Shown piece after piece: positions 13,014 to 24,185 of a stretch of DNA of 64,000 nucleotides. The notes under the pieces were generated by a model that did not search any database, was not told the DNA's origin, and saw only the letters and a program-made list of their open reading frames with translations. The DNA lies in assembly GCF_035989305.1 (NCBI RefSeq), contig NZ_CP108514.1:1975501-2039500 (forward strand). The letters run 5' to 3'. Position 1 is the first letter of the stretch. Every line of letters begins with the position of its first letter. This stretch comes from Streptomyces sp. NBC_01233 (GTDB taxonomy: Bacteria; Actinomycetota; Actinomycetes; Streptomycetales; Streptomycetaceae). The translations under genes were made by a program, and so were the position numbers.

Positions 13014-13886
13014 GTGACTGACCTCCCTTCCGACATCACACGAGTCGGCGTAGTGGGCTGTGGCCAGATGGGCGCGGGTATCGCCGAGGTGTGCGCCCGC
13101 AGTGGCCTTGAGGTCAAGGTCGCCGAGACCACCGGCGAAGCCCTGGAGATCGGCCGGACCCGGCTTCACAACTCCCTGACCAAGGCCGCCGAACGCGGCA
13201 AGATCACGGAGGAGGAGCGCGACGCCACCCTCGCCCGCCTCACCTTCACCACCGACCTCGGCGAGTTCGCCGACCGTGACCTCGTCATCGAGGCGGTCGT
13301 CGAGAACGAGCAGGTCAAGACGGAGATCTTCCAGGTCCTCGACCAGGTGATCACCCGCCCGGACGTGATCCTGGCCTCCAACACCTCCTCGATCCCGCTG
13401 GTCAAGCTGGCCGTCGCGACCTCGCGGCCCGACCAGGTCATCGGCATCCACTTCTTCAACCCGGCCCCGGTGCAGAAGCTCGTCGAGCTGATCCCCGCGC
13501 TGACCACGGGTGAGGAGACCGTCAAGCGGGCCGAGGCCCTGGTGCGGAACGTGCTGGGCAAGCACGCGGTCCGCGCCCAGGACCGCTCCGGCTTCGTCGT
13601 CAACGCGCTCCTCGTCCCGTACCTGCTCTCCGCGATCCGGATGTTCGAGTCCGGCATCGCGAGCCGCGAGGACATCGACAACGGCATGGAGCTGGGCTGC
13701 GCCCACCCGATGGGCCCGCTCAAGCTGTCCGACCTGATCGGACTGGACACCATCGCCTCGATCGCCGACTCGATGTACGCCGAGTACAAGGAGCCGCTGT
13801 ACGCCGCTCCCCCGCTGCTCCAGCGGATGGTCGACGCGGGCCGCCTGGGCCGCAAGACGGGCGCGGGCTTCTACCCGTACAGCTGA
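13014..13886 (+). CDS. 3-hydroxybutyryl/3-hydroxyacyl-CoA dehydrogenase
   Basis: A 290-residue protein. It has a GxGxxG NAD site in VGVVGCGQMGAGIAEVC (G15-G20), the LASNTSSIPLVKLA region, the catalytic HFFNPAPVQKLVELI histidine segment, and the C-terminal CAHPMGPLKLSDLIGLDT dimerisation domain. It oxidises 3-hydroxyacyl-CoA in short-chain fatty acid or phenylacetate-type breakdown, or runs in the reductive direction. The GTG start at 13014 follows an AAAGG-like site. The last codons form the first unit of a 14-bp tandem repeat that extends past the stop. Confidence 0.92.
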   Translation: MTDLPSDITRVGVVGCGQMGAGIAEVCARSGLEVKVAETTGEALEIGRTRLHNSLTKAAERGKITEEERDATLARLTFTTDLGEFADRDLVIEAVVENEQVKTEIFQVLDQVITRPDVILASNTSSIPLVKLAVATSRPDQVIGIHFFNPAPVQKLVELIPALTTGEETVKRAEALVRNVLGKHAVRAQDRSGFVVNALLVPYLLSAIRMFESGIASREDIDNGMELGCAHPMGPLKLSDLIGLDTIASIADSMYAEYKEPLYAAPPLLQRMVDAGRLGRKTGAGFYPYS

Positions 13887-13970
13887 TCCCGTACAGCTGA
13901 TCCCGTACGGCCGATTCCGTACGGCTGATCCCGTACGGCCGGTCCCTGCGGCCGGTCCCTTACGGCTGGC
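13874..13970. repeat. 14-bp imperfect tandem repeat across two convergent gene ends
   Basis: Seven consecutive units: CCCGTACAGCTGAT (13874-13887), the same again (13888), CCCGTACGGCCGAT (13902), TCCGTACGGCTGAT (13916), CCCGTACGGCCGGT (13930), a 13-base degenerate unit (13944) and CCCTTACGGCTGGC (13957-13970). Unit 1 contains the last codons and stop of the dehydrogenase; the last unit contains the stop and final codons of the NUDIX gene. Confidence 0.9.
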
Positions 13971-14496
13971 CGAGCCGCAGGTGGTGCAGCAGGAGCAGCC
14001 CGGCCGCCATGTTGGCGGCCGGGATCTCCCCGCGCGCGATCATGTCCGGCACGAGCTTGAGCGGGACCCATTCCCGGCGCGAGGACTCGAAATCGTCCTC
14101 GGGATGGCCGATGTAGGTGGCCCCGTCCGCCCAGTACAGGTGGTGTCGGGCGTCGGTCAGCCCGTTGGACGGCTCGACGGTCATCAGGTGGTGGAGCGGG
14201 CCGGGCCGCCAGCCCGACTCCTCCTCCATCTCCCGCGCCGCCGCGACCGCGACGTCCTCGCCGTCCTCGACCACCCCGGCGGGCAGTTCCCAGCCCCAGC
14301 TGTCGGTGATGAAGCGGTGCCGCCAGAGCAGCAGCACCTCGTCGGCCTCGTTGACGGCCGTGGCGACGGCGACCGGACGCAGCCGGATCACGAAGTGGTC
14401 CAGGTGCCGGCCGTCGGGAAGTTCCACATCGGCGAGGTTCACGTCGAACCAGCGGTTCTTGTACACGGTCTGCTCGCTCAGGTTCGTCCACTGCAC
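13960..14496 (-). CDS. NUDIX hydrolase (ADP-ribose pyrophosphatase type)
   Basis: A 178-residue protein. The full Nudix box lies at residues ~74-96 (GVVEDGEDVAVAAAREMEEE then SGW), with the Gx5Ex7REUxEExGU pattern intact. Upstream strands HFVIRLRPVAVATAV and WRHRFITDSWGWELPAG fit the ADP-ribose/nucleoside-diphosphate sugar group, which cleaves diphosphate linkages with Mg2+. GTG 14496 has an upstream GAAGGTGG ribosome binding site; an ATG at 14535 would add 13 residues and lacks one. Its 3' end is made from the last unit of the tandem repeat. Confidence 0.88.
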   Translation of the reverse strand: MQWTNLSEQTVYKNRWFDVNLADVELPDGRHLDHFVIRLRPVAVATAVNEADEVLLLWRHRFITDSWGWELPAGVVEDGEDVAVAAAREMEEESGWRPGPLHHLMTVEPSNGLTDARHHLYWADGATYIGHPEDDFESSRREWVPLKLVPDMIARGEIPAANMAAGLLLLHHLRLGQP

Positions 14497-14552
14497 GGTT
14501 GTGCCACCTTCTTCCGTTCGAGTAGGTGGCAACATGGCAGCATCCCGGACCG

Positions 14553-15905
14553 TCACAGTGGAACGCGCAGCGCCCCGTCGATGAGCCGCGCGGTCTCCTC
14601 CGCGCCCGTACAACCGCTGGTCAGAAGCTGTTCGCGGACCGCCCGCAGCCGGTCGCGCAGCCGCAGCGACTCCATGCCCCTGGCCCGCTCGGCCATCTCC
14701 GCCGCGGACGCCGCGGCCCGGTCCGCCTCCCCCTGGCGCAGCTGGATCTCGCACAGCATCGCCAGCCGGTGCACCCGGCCGCGGTCGTGCGCCGGGGTGC
14801 CGACGGCGGCGGTCGCCTGGACCCGGGCGGCTTCCAGATCGCCCAGGCTGAGCAGCGCCTCCGCGACCTGGACGTTGACCAGCCCCGGCTGTACGTAGCC
14901 GGTCTCGTCCGGTTCGCTGCCCGGGCGGATCCGCTCGGCGGCCGCCTCCGCCTTGCGGATGCAGGCCAGCGCGGCCGGGGTGTCGCCGAGTTGGGCGTAC
15001 GCCTTGGCCTGCATCGCGTACAGGTCAGTGGCCAGCGCCGGGGTGGTGTGCCGGCCGGCGGCGCGCAGCGCGGCCTCGGCGAAGGCGACGGCCTGACGGT
15101 ACTCGCGCAGGTGCAGGGACTGGTTGACGATCAGCGCGATCACGTACGCCCCGAGCCCACGGTCCCCTGACGCCTTGGCCAGGCGCAGCGCTTGGTGGAA
15201 GTAGCGCTGGGCGAGCCCGTGGGCGTCCGAGTCGTACGCGCAGATCCCCGCCACCGCCACGAGGGACCCGGTGGCCCGGTGCAGCTGGCGGCCGAGGCCG
15301 TCGGAATAACTGCCGCGCAGCATGGGCGCCGTCTCACTGCCGAGGAAGCGGACGATCCGGTCCCGGGTGGCCACTCCGCCGGCCCGGCGGTACATCAGCT
15401 CGTAGTGGGCGCGGGCGGCCTTCAGGATCTCGATGTGTTCGGGACCGATCCGGTTCGGCCCCTCGCGGGAGACGTCCGCGTCCTCGGGCGGATTCTCCCA
15501 TTCCCAGACCGGGATGACGGCAGGCGTCCCGGTGACCGCCTCGGCGGCGAGCAGTTGGGGCCGGGCCTGGCCGTCGGAACGCCACAGGGCGGCGGCCCGG
15601 TCCACGAACCCGTTGAGCGGGGAGGCGTGCAGGGAGACGGGCCGGTCGGCCGCCCCGAGCCCGATGTCGTCCAGCCCGACGGGGCGCCGCAGCCGGCCGC
15701 CGAGCACCTCGCAGATCAGGTCGGGTACCTGGCCCCGGGGCCGCTGGCCCTTCAGCCAACGGGCCACGGCGGTGTGTTCGTAGCGCAGGGCGAGTCCGCG
15801 GGTGCGGCCCGCCTGGTTCACGTAGGCGGCGAGTCCGGCATGGGACATGCCCGCCTCTGCGAGGAGGGCGTCGAGCAGGACATTGGGCTGCATGGGCCGC
15901 TCCAA
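14553..15905 (-). CDS. NsdA-like TPR transcriptional regulator
   Basis: A 450-residue protein. The N-terminus (NVLLDALLAEAGMSHAGLAA and nearby RYEHTAVARWLKGQRPRG) is an HTH-like region, followed by tetratricopeptide-type helices such as YFHQALRLAKASGDRGLGAY and DLYAMQAKAYAQLGDTPAAL. This layout matches the Streptomyces NsdA group; NsdA represses sporulation and antibiotic production in S. coelicolor. Whether this copy does the same is inferred. Two inverted repeats just upstream could be operators. ATG 15890 (MQPNVLL) is an alternative start. Confidence 0.7.
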   Translation of the reverse strand: MERPMQPNVLLDALLAEAGMSHAGLAAYVNQAGRTRGLALRYEHTAVARWLKGQRPRGQVPDLICEVLGGRLRRPVGLDDIGLGAADRPVSLHASPLNGFVDRAAALWRSDGQARPQLLAAEAVTGTPAVIPVWEWENPPEDADVSREGPNRIGPEHIEILKAARAHYELMYRRAGGVATRDRIVRFLGSETAPMLRGSYSDGLGRQLHRATGSLVAVAGICAYDSDAHGLAQRYFHQALRLAKASGDRGLGAYVIALIVNQSLHLREYRQAVAFAEAALRAAGRHTTPALATDLYAMQAKAYAQLGDTPAALACIRKAEAAAERIRPGSEPDETGYVQPGLVNVQVAEALLSLGDLEAARVQATAAVGTPAHDRGRVHRLAMLCEIQLRQGEADRAAASAAEMAERARGMESLRLRDRLRAVREQLLTSGCTGAEETARLIDGALRVPL

Positions 15906-15936
15906 GGGCTCGTCGGTCTCAGGCTAGTGGGTGCGC

Positions 15937-15982
15937 GGTTCACACGGGGTGTGAACCGAGTACGCGCATAAATGCGATGCGC
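15937..15982. promoter_or_regulatory. two dyads upstream of NsdA-like gene
   Basis: A perfect dyad GGTTCACAC-GGG-GTGTGAACC spans 15937-15957, 32 bp from the gene's start. A second, GCGCAT...ATGCGC, spans 15964-15982. A TAGCCT-like -10 for the minus strand lies between the first dyad and the start. The arrangement is that of a repressor-controlled, perhaps autoregulated, promoter. The rest of 15906-16202 holds only the terminator of the upstream phosphatase gene. Confidence 0.5.
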
Positions 15983-16136
15983 ACTCTGCCGCACGGGCCC
16001 CCGTGGGCGCTTCACTTAAGGGCCTCGCCAAGAGGCGGCTCGGGTCGTCGGCTCCCCCTCGTACAGTGCGACGACCCGCACCGCGCCGCCCGTCCTGCTG
16101 TCTGCCCGACACTCCACGGCAGGCGGGCGGCGTGTT

Positions 16137-16183
16137 CCGGCTCCGCCGGCGCCCGGTTGGTCGCCGGGCCCCGGCGGAGCCGG
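16137..16183 (-). terminator. hairpin terminator after SpoIIE-type phosphatase gene
   Basis: Arms CCGGCTCCGCCGGCGCCCGG (16137-16156) and CCGGGCCCCGGCGGAGCCGG (16164-16183) pair over 20 bp with one mismatch and a 7-base loop. There is no U-tract, as is usual in Streptomyces. It lies 20 bp beyond the stop at 16203. Confidence 0.7.
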
Positions 16184-16202
16184 CCCCCCGGCACCCGGCC
16201 GG

Positions 16203-17441
16203 TCAGGACCGGTCGTTGCGGAGCACCAGCAGGGCGACGTCGTCGGCGAGTCGCCCGCCGGTGTGCCGGAGCAGGGCCGTGTGCACGCCCGCGACCAGCC
16301 GCGCGGGCGTGAGCGGTGCCTCTGCGAGGACGCTCCGCAGGGGGAAGAACGCGCCGGCGGTGTCCCGGGCTTCCTCGGCGCCGTCGGTGTGCAGGAAGAG
16401 GGTCTCCCCGGGCCGCAGTTCCCCCACGGGGTGCGGCTGCGCGTCCGCGGGTACGGGCACCACCCCGAGCGGTGGCATGGTCTCGCCGTCCAGTGCCTGC
16501 ACGTCGGTGAGCCGCTGCGCGGAGCCTCCCCCGCCCTCCCCCTCGCTTCGCTGGGGGTACCCCCGCCCCTTCCCGGAACCGGGGCTCCGCCCCGGACCCG
16601 TTACGGCGCCCCGCGCCCGCGCCTCGAACGCCGGCGAGGCTGATATTGCCGCTGCGCGGCAATCCAGCCCGCCGGGCGGCACCCTGGAGCGCAGCTCAGC
16701 CAAATCCAGCCCCGCCGGCGTTTGAGGCGCGGGGTCCGGGGCGGGGTCCCGGCTGCGCGCAGCGCAGTGTTCCGGCAGCGCCGCCGGGCGCAGCAGGTAC
16801 GGCCAGGGGTGGCCGCAGTTCAGGGCCAGGAGGGTGCCGTCCGGGGCGATCTGGAGCAGCAGCACCGTCACGAACTCCTCCGCCGACGGGGACTCCGGCT
16901 CGCCGGAACACGTGGCAGGGTGCTCGGACCGGGCGCGGTCGCGCAGGTGTCGGCCGAGCGCCCGCTCCATCCGCCGCAGGACGCCGCCCAGCGACACCTC
17001 GTCGTACGCCGCTTCGCGGAAGGCCCCGAGCACGGCCGCCGCCGCACCCAGCGCCGGCAGCCCGTGCCCCCGTACGTCCCCGATGACCACCCGCACGCCG
17101 TGCGCCGTCGGCACCGCCTCGTACAGGTCCCCGCCCACCGCCGCGCCCCGGCTCGCCGAGAGCTGTGCCGCGGCCGGCGCCAGGCCGTCGATCCGCCCCG
17201 GCAGCGGCCGCAGCAGCGCCCGCTGCGCGGCGCCCGCGATCTCCTGCGAGCGGCGCAGTTCGCCCAGCAGCCCGCGCCGGATGTGCAGGGCGCACCCGGT
17301 GGCCAGCAGCAGGAAGGCCGCACAGGTGGCCAGGCTCGGCACCAGTCGCCCCGGGGTGGCCAGCTCCCAGGACACCGCGGCGCCGCCCCAGGCGACGACA
17401 CACACCCGGCGCAGCTGGGGCATCTCCCCGCGCGTGATCAT
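16203..17441 (-). CDS. membrane-anchored SpoIIE/PP2C phosphatase with in-frame repeat insertion
   Basis: A 412-residue protein. Two hydrophobic segments lie near residues 8-50, then a SpoIIE-type phosphatase domain: GAAVGGDLYEAVPTAHGVRV and VVIGDVRGHGLPALGAAAAV carry the metal-binding aspartates, and GETLFLHTDGAEEARD and LADDVALLVLR the last two. Between the LNCGHPWPYLLRPAALPEHC strand and the VQALDGETMPPLG strand sit about 90 Arg/Pro/Gly/Ala-rich residues encoded by a dispersed repeat. This extra segment keeps the frame and would be a surface loop. Such phosphatases usually act on anti-anti-sigma factors. ATG 17441 has a GGGGAG site upstream. Confidence 0.82.
   Translation of the reverse strand: MITRGEMPQLRRVCVVAWGGAAVSWELATPGRLVPSLATCAAFLLLATGCALHIRRGLLGELRRSQEIAGAAQRALLRPLPGRIDGLAPAAAQLSASRGAAVGGDLYEAVPTAHGVRVVIGDVRGHGLPALGAAAAVLGAFREAAYDEVSLGGVLRRMERALGRHLRDRARSEHPATCSGEPESPSAEEFVTVLLLQIAPDGTLLALNCGHPWPYLLRPAALPEHCAARSRDPAPDPAPQTPAGLDLAELRSRVPPGGLDCRAAAISASPAFEARARGAVTGPGRSPGSGKGRGYPQRSEGEGGGGSAQRLTDVQALDGETMPPLGVVPVPADAQPHPVGELRPGETLFLHTDGAEEARDTAGAFFPLRSVLAEAPLTPARLVAGVHTALLRHTGGRLADDVALLVLRNDRS
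16580..16752. repeat. dispersed GC-rich inverted repeat inside phosphatase gene
   Basis: Two inverted copies of a core: CCTCGAACGCCGGCGAGGCTG (16622-16642) and its reverse form CAGCCCCGCCGGCGTTTGAG (from 16707), flanked by GGGGCTCCGCCCCGGACC-type arms. Related copies lie between genes at 38507-38600 and 44099-44194. The element resembles a small non-autonomous palindromic repeat. Confidence 0.8.
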
Positions 17442-17525
17442 CCGTTGGCTCCCCTCCGGCCGGATCGATTGTGTCGACCGACCGGCGCCCCGGACACGGG
17501 CCTCCGCCGTTCTCACCCGAACGAG

Positions 17526-17559
17526 TGAGGGCGCATCCGGTGGTCCGGATGCGCCCTCA
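17526..17559. terminator. perfect hairpin terminator after pheT
   Basis: Arms GAGGGCGCATCCGG (17527-17540) and CCGGATGCGCCCTC (17545-17558) form a perfect 14-bp stem with a TGGT loop. It lies 22 bp past the pheT stop and also upstream of the next minus-strand gene, so it isolates the pheST operon. Confidence 0.9.
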
Positions 17560-17580
17560 ACTGGCCTTACGCGGGTGCGG

Positions 17581-20108
17581 CTACGCGCCCCGGAGCACCG
17601 CCCCGGTCCGCTCGCCCGCCAGCGCCACCGCCGCGTCGCGCGCGGCCGTGGACTCCTCGGCGGTCAGCGTCCGGTCGGCCGCGCGGAAGCGCAGCGCGTA
17701 CGCGAGGGACTTCTTGCCCTCTCCGACCTGCTCACCGGTGAACACGTCGAACAGCCGCAGCGACTCCAGGAGTTCACCCGCGCCCTTGCGCAGGGCCGCC
17801 TCCACCGAGGACGCCGGAACCGACGCGTCCACGATCAGCGCGACGTCCTGGGTCGCCACCGGGAAGGTGGAGATCCGGGGCGCCTGCAGGGCCTCGCCGC
17901 CGGCCGCCGCGAGGCGGTCCAGGTCGAGCTCCATGGCGCTGGTGCGGGCCGGCAGGCCCATCGCCTTGACCACGCGCGGGTGCAGCTCGCCGGCGTGGCC
18001 GATGACCTGCTCGACGCCGTCGATGGTGACGACGAGCTCGGCGCAGCGGCCCGGGTGCCAGGGGCCGTACTGGCCCTGGCGGACGACGAGCTCCGCGCCG
18101 GCCTCGACGGCCAGCGAACGGGCGGCCTGGACCGCGTCCGCCCAGTCGGCCGGGCGGCCCTTGCCCCACCAGCCGGCCTGCTCGCGCGCACCGGCCAGCA
18201 CGACCGCGGCGTAACGCGGCTGCGCGGGCAGGGCCGCGTTCAGGGTGGCGATCTCCTCGTCGGTGGGACGCCGGTCCACGGGCAGCCGTACGGCGACGCC
18301 CGGCTGGGCGGCGGCCCGGAAGACCGAACCGGTCTCGAAGAGCGCGAGGTCGTGGCTGCCCCGGCTGTCGTTGCGGCGCAGTGCGCCGAGCAGACCCGGC
18401 AGCAGCGTGGTGCGCAGCGCCGGCTCCTCGTCGGAGATCGGGTTGACGAGCTTGACCACCTGGCGGGTGGCGTCGTGCGCCGGGAGCTGGAGCTGGTCGA
18501 AGACGCCCTCGCCGATGAAGGGGTAGCTCAGCGCCTCGACGTAGCCCGCGCCGGCCAGCGCGCGGCCGACCCGGCGGTGCAGCTGCTGCCGGGCGGTCAG
18601 ACCGCGGCCGGAGGGCACCTGCGGGAGGGTCGACGGGAGGTTCCCGTAGCCCTCCAGCCGGATGACCTCTTCGGCGAGGTCGTTGGGCGCGGCGAGGTCG
18701 GGCCGCCACGAGGGGACGGTGACGACGAGCTCGTCCTGGCCGTAGACGTCGCAGCCGATCTCCTGGAGGCGGCGCACGACGGTCTCACGGCCGTACTCCA
18801 TGCCCGCCACCCGGTCCGGGTGGTCCGCGGGCATGGCGATGGTGCGCGGCGCGCCCGGGGCGAGGACCTCGGTGACGCCCGCCTCGGCGGTGCCGCCCGC
18901 GAGGAGCACGAGCAGGTCGACGGTCCGCTGCGCGGCCGCGGCGGCGGCCTGCGGGTCGACGCCCCGCTCGAAGCGCTTGGAGGCCTCGGAGGAGAGCTTC
19001 ATGCGGCGGACGGTGCGCGAGATCGACACGGAGTCGAAGTGCGCGGCCTCGATGACGACGTCCGTGGTCCCCGTGACCTGGCCGGTCGAGGGGTCGGTGA
19101 CGGAGTCGGCGATCTCGGTGTTGGCGCCGCCCATGACACCGGCGAGCCCGATCGGGCCGCTGTTGTCGGTGATCACCAGGTCCTCGGCGTCGAGCGTGCG
19201 CTTGACGCCGTCGAGGGTGGTGAACTTCTCGCCCTGCTCGGCACGGCGGACACCGATGGTGCCGTCGATGCTGGAGCGGTCGTAGGCGTGCAGCGGCTGG
19301 CCGAGCTCGAGCATCACGTAGTTGGTGATGTCGACGGCGAGCGAGATCGGGCGCATGCCCGCCTTCTGCAGGCGGCGGGTCAGCCAGATCGGGGAGCGTG
19401 CGTCGGGGTCGAGGCCGGTCACCGTGCGGGCGGTGAAGCGGTCGCAGCCGGCCGGGTCGTCGATCTTGACCGGGTAGCCGTACGAGTTCGGCTGGGGCAC
19501 GTCGAGCAGCGCCGGGTCGCGCAGCGGCAGGCCGTAGGCGGTGGCCGCCTCGCGGGCGACACCGCGCATGGACATGCAGTAGCCGCGGTCCGGGGTGATG
19601 TCGATGTCGAGGACCTCGTCGACGAGCTGGAGCAGCTCGATCGCGTCGGTGCCGACCTCGTGCTCGTGCGGCAGCACGATGATGCCGTGCGTGCCGTCGT
19701 CGCCCATGCCCAGCTCGTCGCCGGAGCAGATCATGCCGTGCGAGGTGCGGCCGTACGTCTTGCGCGAGGCGATCGCGAAGTCGCCGGGCAGCACCGCGCC
19801 GGGCAGGACCACGACGACCTTGTCGCCGACGGAGAAGTTCCGGGCGCCGCAGACGATCTCCTGCGGTTCACCGGTGCCGTTGGCCTGGCCGACGTCGACC
19901 GTGCAGAAACGGATCGGCTTGCGGAAGCCCTCGAGCTCCTCGATGGTCAGCACCTGGCCGACGACGAGCGGGCCCTTGAGCCCGCCGCCGAGCTGCTCGA
20001 CGGTCTCGACCTCGAGGCCGGCGTCGACCAGCTTGGCGGCCACGTCACGACCGGTCTCGCCCGCGGGCAGGTCGACGTACTCCCGCAGCCAGGAAAGCGG
20101 GACGCGCA

Positions 20109-20109
<1 letters not shown>
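17581..20109 (-). CDS. pheT: phenylalanyl-tRNA synthetase beta subunit
   Basis: An 842-residue protein, normal length for bacterial PheT. It begins [15 protein letters not shown], has the tRNA-binding EMAP/OB part ([20 protein letters not shown]), the B3/B4 editing region, the B5 domain and a C-terminal ferredoxin-like anticodon-binding domain ([19 protein letters not shown]). It forms the alpha2-beta2 enzyme with PheS that charges tRNA-Phe. The start ATG overlaps the pheS stop as TGATG, so translation is coupled. Confidence 0.98.
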
Positions 20110-21323
<1,214 letters not shown>

Positions 21324-21378
21324 AAGGTCGCTGGGGGTGAAGGAGCCCGTGGGCCGTCTGGCGAGATGCTCAGCAGGG

Positions 21379-22638
21379 CTACTGCGTGAGGTACGCCGGG
21401 GCGCTCACGGGCAGGATAAATCGGAACTCGGCGCCGCCGCCGGGGCCGCGGCCGACCGTGATGGTGCCGCCGTGGGCCTCCACGATGCCCTTGACGATGT
21501 AGAGGCCCAGGCCGGTGCCGCCGCGCTTGCTCCCCCGCCAGAAGCGGGTGAAGACGCGGCCCATCGACTCCTCGGGGATCCCGGGGCCTTCGTCGGACAC
21601 GGTGACGGCGGTTCCCTTCTCATGCGGCGACACCCCGATGGTGACCGTTCCCTCTCCGTGGCGCACCGCATTTTCGAGGAGGTTGCCGAGGATCTGGTCG
21701 ATCTTGTCCGGATCGGCCCACAGATCGGGGAGCGGACGGCTCACGCTCACGAGGAACCGCTCGGGGGCCTGGCCGTTCGCCGTGAGGGCCTGTACGTGGC
21801 GGCCGACGGCGGTGGCGATGTCGACCGGCTGGCGGCGCACCTCCAGGCGTCCGGAGTCGATCCGGGAGATGTCGAGGAGTTCGGCGATGAGCCGGGTGAC
21901 ACGGTTGGCGTCGGCGTCGACGGTCTCCAGCATCAGCCGTTTCTGGTCGTCGGTGAACCGCTCCCACTTGGCGAGCAGGGTGGCGGTGAACCCCTTGACG
22001 GAGGTCAGCGGGGAGCGCAGCTCGTGGGCGACGGTGGCGATCAGCTCGGCGTGGCTGCGCTCGGTGCGGCGGCGGGCCTCGGTGCCGCGCAGGGTGACCA
22101 CGAGGCGGCGCACCGGCCCGGTGGGGTGGCTGCGGATGTAGCTGGCGGAGACCAGCACCTCGCGGCCGCCCGGGAGGAGCAGGTTCCGCTCGGGCTGCCC
22201 GCGGCGGGTGGCGAGGCCCCCGTACGGGTCGGTCAGCTCCCACCAGCGGCGGCCTTCGAGGTCCTCCAGCGGGAGCGCCCGGTCGATGCGGGTGCCGATG
22301 GCCTGCGCGGGGGCGGTGGCGGTCATCCTGGCGGCGGCCCGGTTGAAGCAGATGACGCGCCCGGTGTCGTCGGCGACGACGAGCCCGTCGGGCAGGTTGT
22401 CGGGGTCGATCCCGAAGCCGAGCCCCTCACCGGGGGCGAACCCGGGGGGTACGGCATCGGCGCGGGTGCCGGGGACGGAGTCCACGGGCGTGCCCGCACG
22501 GGCGCCGGCCGGAGCCTGCGGCGGGACACCGGCCAGACCGCCGACCTGCGGCGGGACCTGGGCGGGGCCGGGTCCGGCCGACACCGGTGTACCGGCCGTC
22601 GTGCCGGCCCCCGGTGAGCTGTTCGTACCGACGGTCAT
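21379..22638 (-). CDS. orphan sensor histidine kinase with PAS domain
   Basis: A 419-residue protein. A Pro/Gly/Ala-rich N-terminus (~65 residues) is followed by a PAS domain (NLPDGLVVADDTGRVICFNR) and a HisKA domain with the phosphorylatable histidine in ELIATVAHELRSPLTSVKGF. The HATPase part shows the N box (ILGNLLENAVRHGEG), DEGPGIP and GGTGLGLYIVKGIVEAHGG. No membrane segment is seen, so it should be cytoplasmic. No response regulator lies nearby. ATG 22638 is preferred; an in-frame ATG at 22689 would add 17 residues. Confidence 0.9.
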   Translation of the reverse strand: MTVGTNSSPGAGTTAGTPVSAGPGPAQVPPQVGGLAGVPPQAPAGARAGTPVDSVPGTRADAVPPGFAPGEGLGFGIDPDNLPDGLVVADDTGRVICFNRAAARMTATAPAQAIGTRIDRALPLEDLEGRRWWELTDPYGGLATRRGQPERNLLLPGGREVLVSASYIRSHPTGPVRRLVVTLRGTEARRRTERSHAELIATVAHELRSPLTSVKGFTATLLAKWERFTDDQKRLMLETVDADANRVTRLIAELLDISRIDSGRLEVRRQPVDIATAVGRHVQALTANGQAPERFLVSVSRPLPDLWADPDKIDQILGNLLENAVRHGEGTVTIGVSPHEKGTAVTVSDEGPGIPEESMGRVFTRFWRGSKRGGTGLGLYIVKGIVEAHGGTITVGRGPGGGAEFRFILPVSAPAYLTQ

Positions 22639-22693
22639 GTCCCCGTACCCCACATCTCCGAGTAGCGCAGTGGGCCCCCGGGCCGCCACATTA

Positions 22694-23554
<861 letters not shown>

Positions 23555-23730
23555 GGTCTCAGCGGTTCTCTCTCGGGGTTCCATGCGCGCGGGGCGCGGG
23601 GAAGCGGGGGCGCGGGGCAAGGGCCGCGGGTGCGCGGGCGCCGCGGGCAGGAGGGCCGCGGGCGCGGCGGCGCGCGGAACGTGCGGCGCTCGCAGTGCTC
23701 GCAGGGCTTCGGGCCCGCGGGGCGAAAGCA

Positions 23731-23764
23731 CACGGACCCGCAGGCGAATGCCTGCGGGTCCGTG
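23731..23764. terminator. perfect hairpin terminator after rplT
   Basis: Arms CACGGACCCGCAGGC (23731-23745) and GCCTGCGGGTCCGTG (23750-23764) form a perfect 15-bp stem with a GAAT loop, 35 bp past the rplT stop. It closes the infC-rpmI-rplT operon. The remaining gap to 23554 is a G-rich minus-strand C-run region with no gene seen. Confidence 0.9.
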
Positions 23765-23798
23765 GGGGCCGGCCGCGTGAAGCTGGGCCGGCTAGCCC

Positions 23799-24185
23799 TT
23801 AGGCAGCGGCCTTGGGGGCGTTGACGTCGGCCGGAAGCGCCTTCTGCGCGACCTCGACCAGCGCGGCGAACGCGTTGGCGTCGTTGACGGCCAGCTCGGC
23901 GAGGATCTTGCGGTCCACCTCGATGTTGGCGGCCTTCAGACCCTGGATGAGGCGGTTGTACGTCATGCCGTTCTGGCGGGCAGCAGCGTTGATGCGCTGG
24001 ATCCACAGCTGACGGAAGTCGCCCTTGCGCTTCTTGCGGTCGTTGAAGTTGTAGACCAGCGAGTGGGTGACCTGCTCCTTGGCCTTGCGGTACAGGCGCG
24101 AACGCTGACCGCGGTAGCCGGAGGCCGCCTCGAGGATTGCCCGGCGCTTCTTGTGGGCGTTTACTGCCCGCTTGACGCGTGCCAC
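23799..24185 (-). CDS. rplT: 50S ribosomal protein L20
   Basis: A 128-residue basic protein beginning [20 protein letters not shown], with [20 protein letters not shown] and the C-terminal rRNA/mRNA-binding domain. It is essential for early 50S assembly. In several bacteria L20 binds the infC-rpmI-rplT leader and represses the operon; the same gene order and a terminator-bearing leader are present here. Confidence 0.98.
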   Translation of the reverse strand: MARVKRAVNAHKKRRAILEAASGYRGQRSRLYRKAKEQVTHSLVYNFNDRKKRKGDFRQLWIQRINAAARQNGMTYNRLIQGLKAANIEVDRKILAELAVNDANAFAALVEVAQKALPADVNAPKAAA

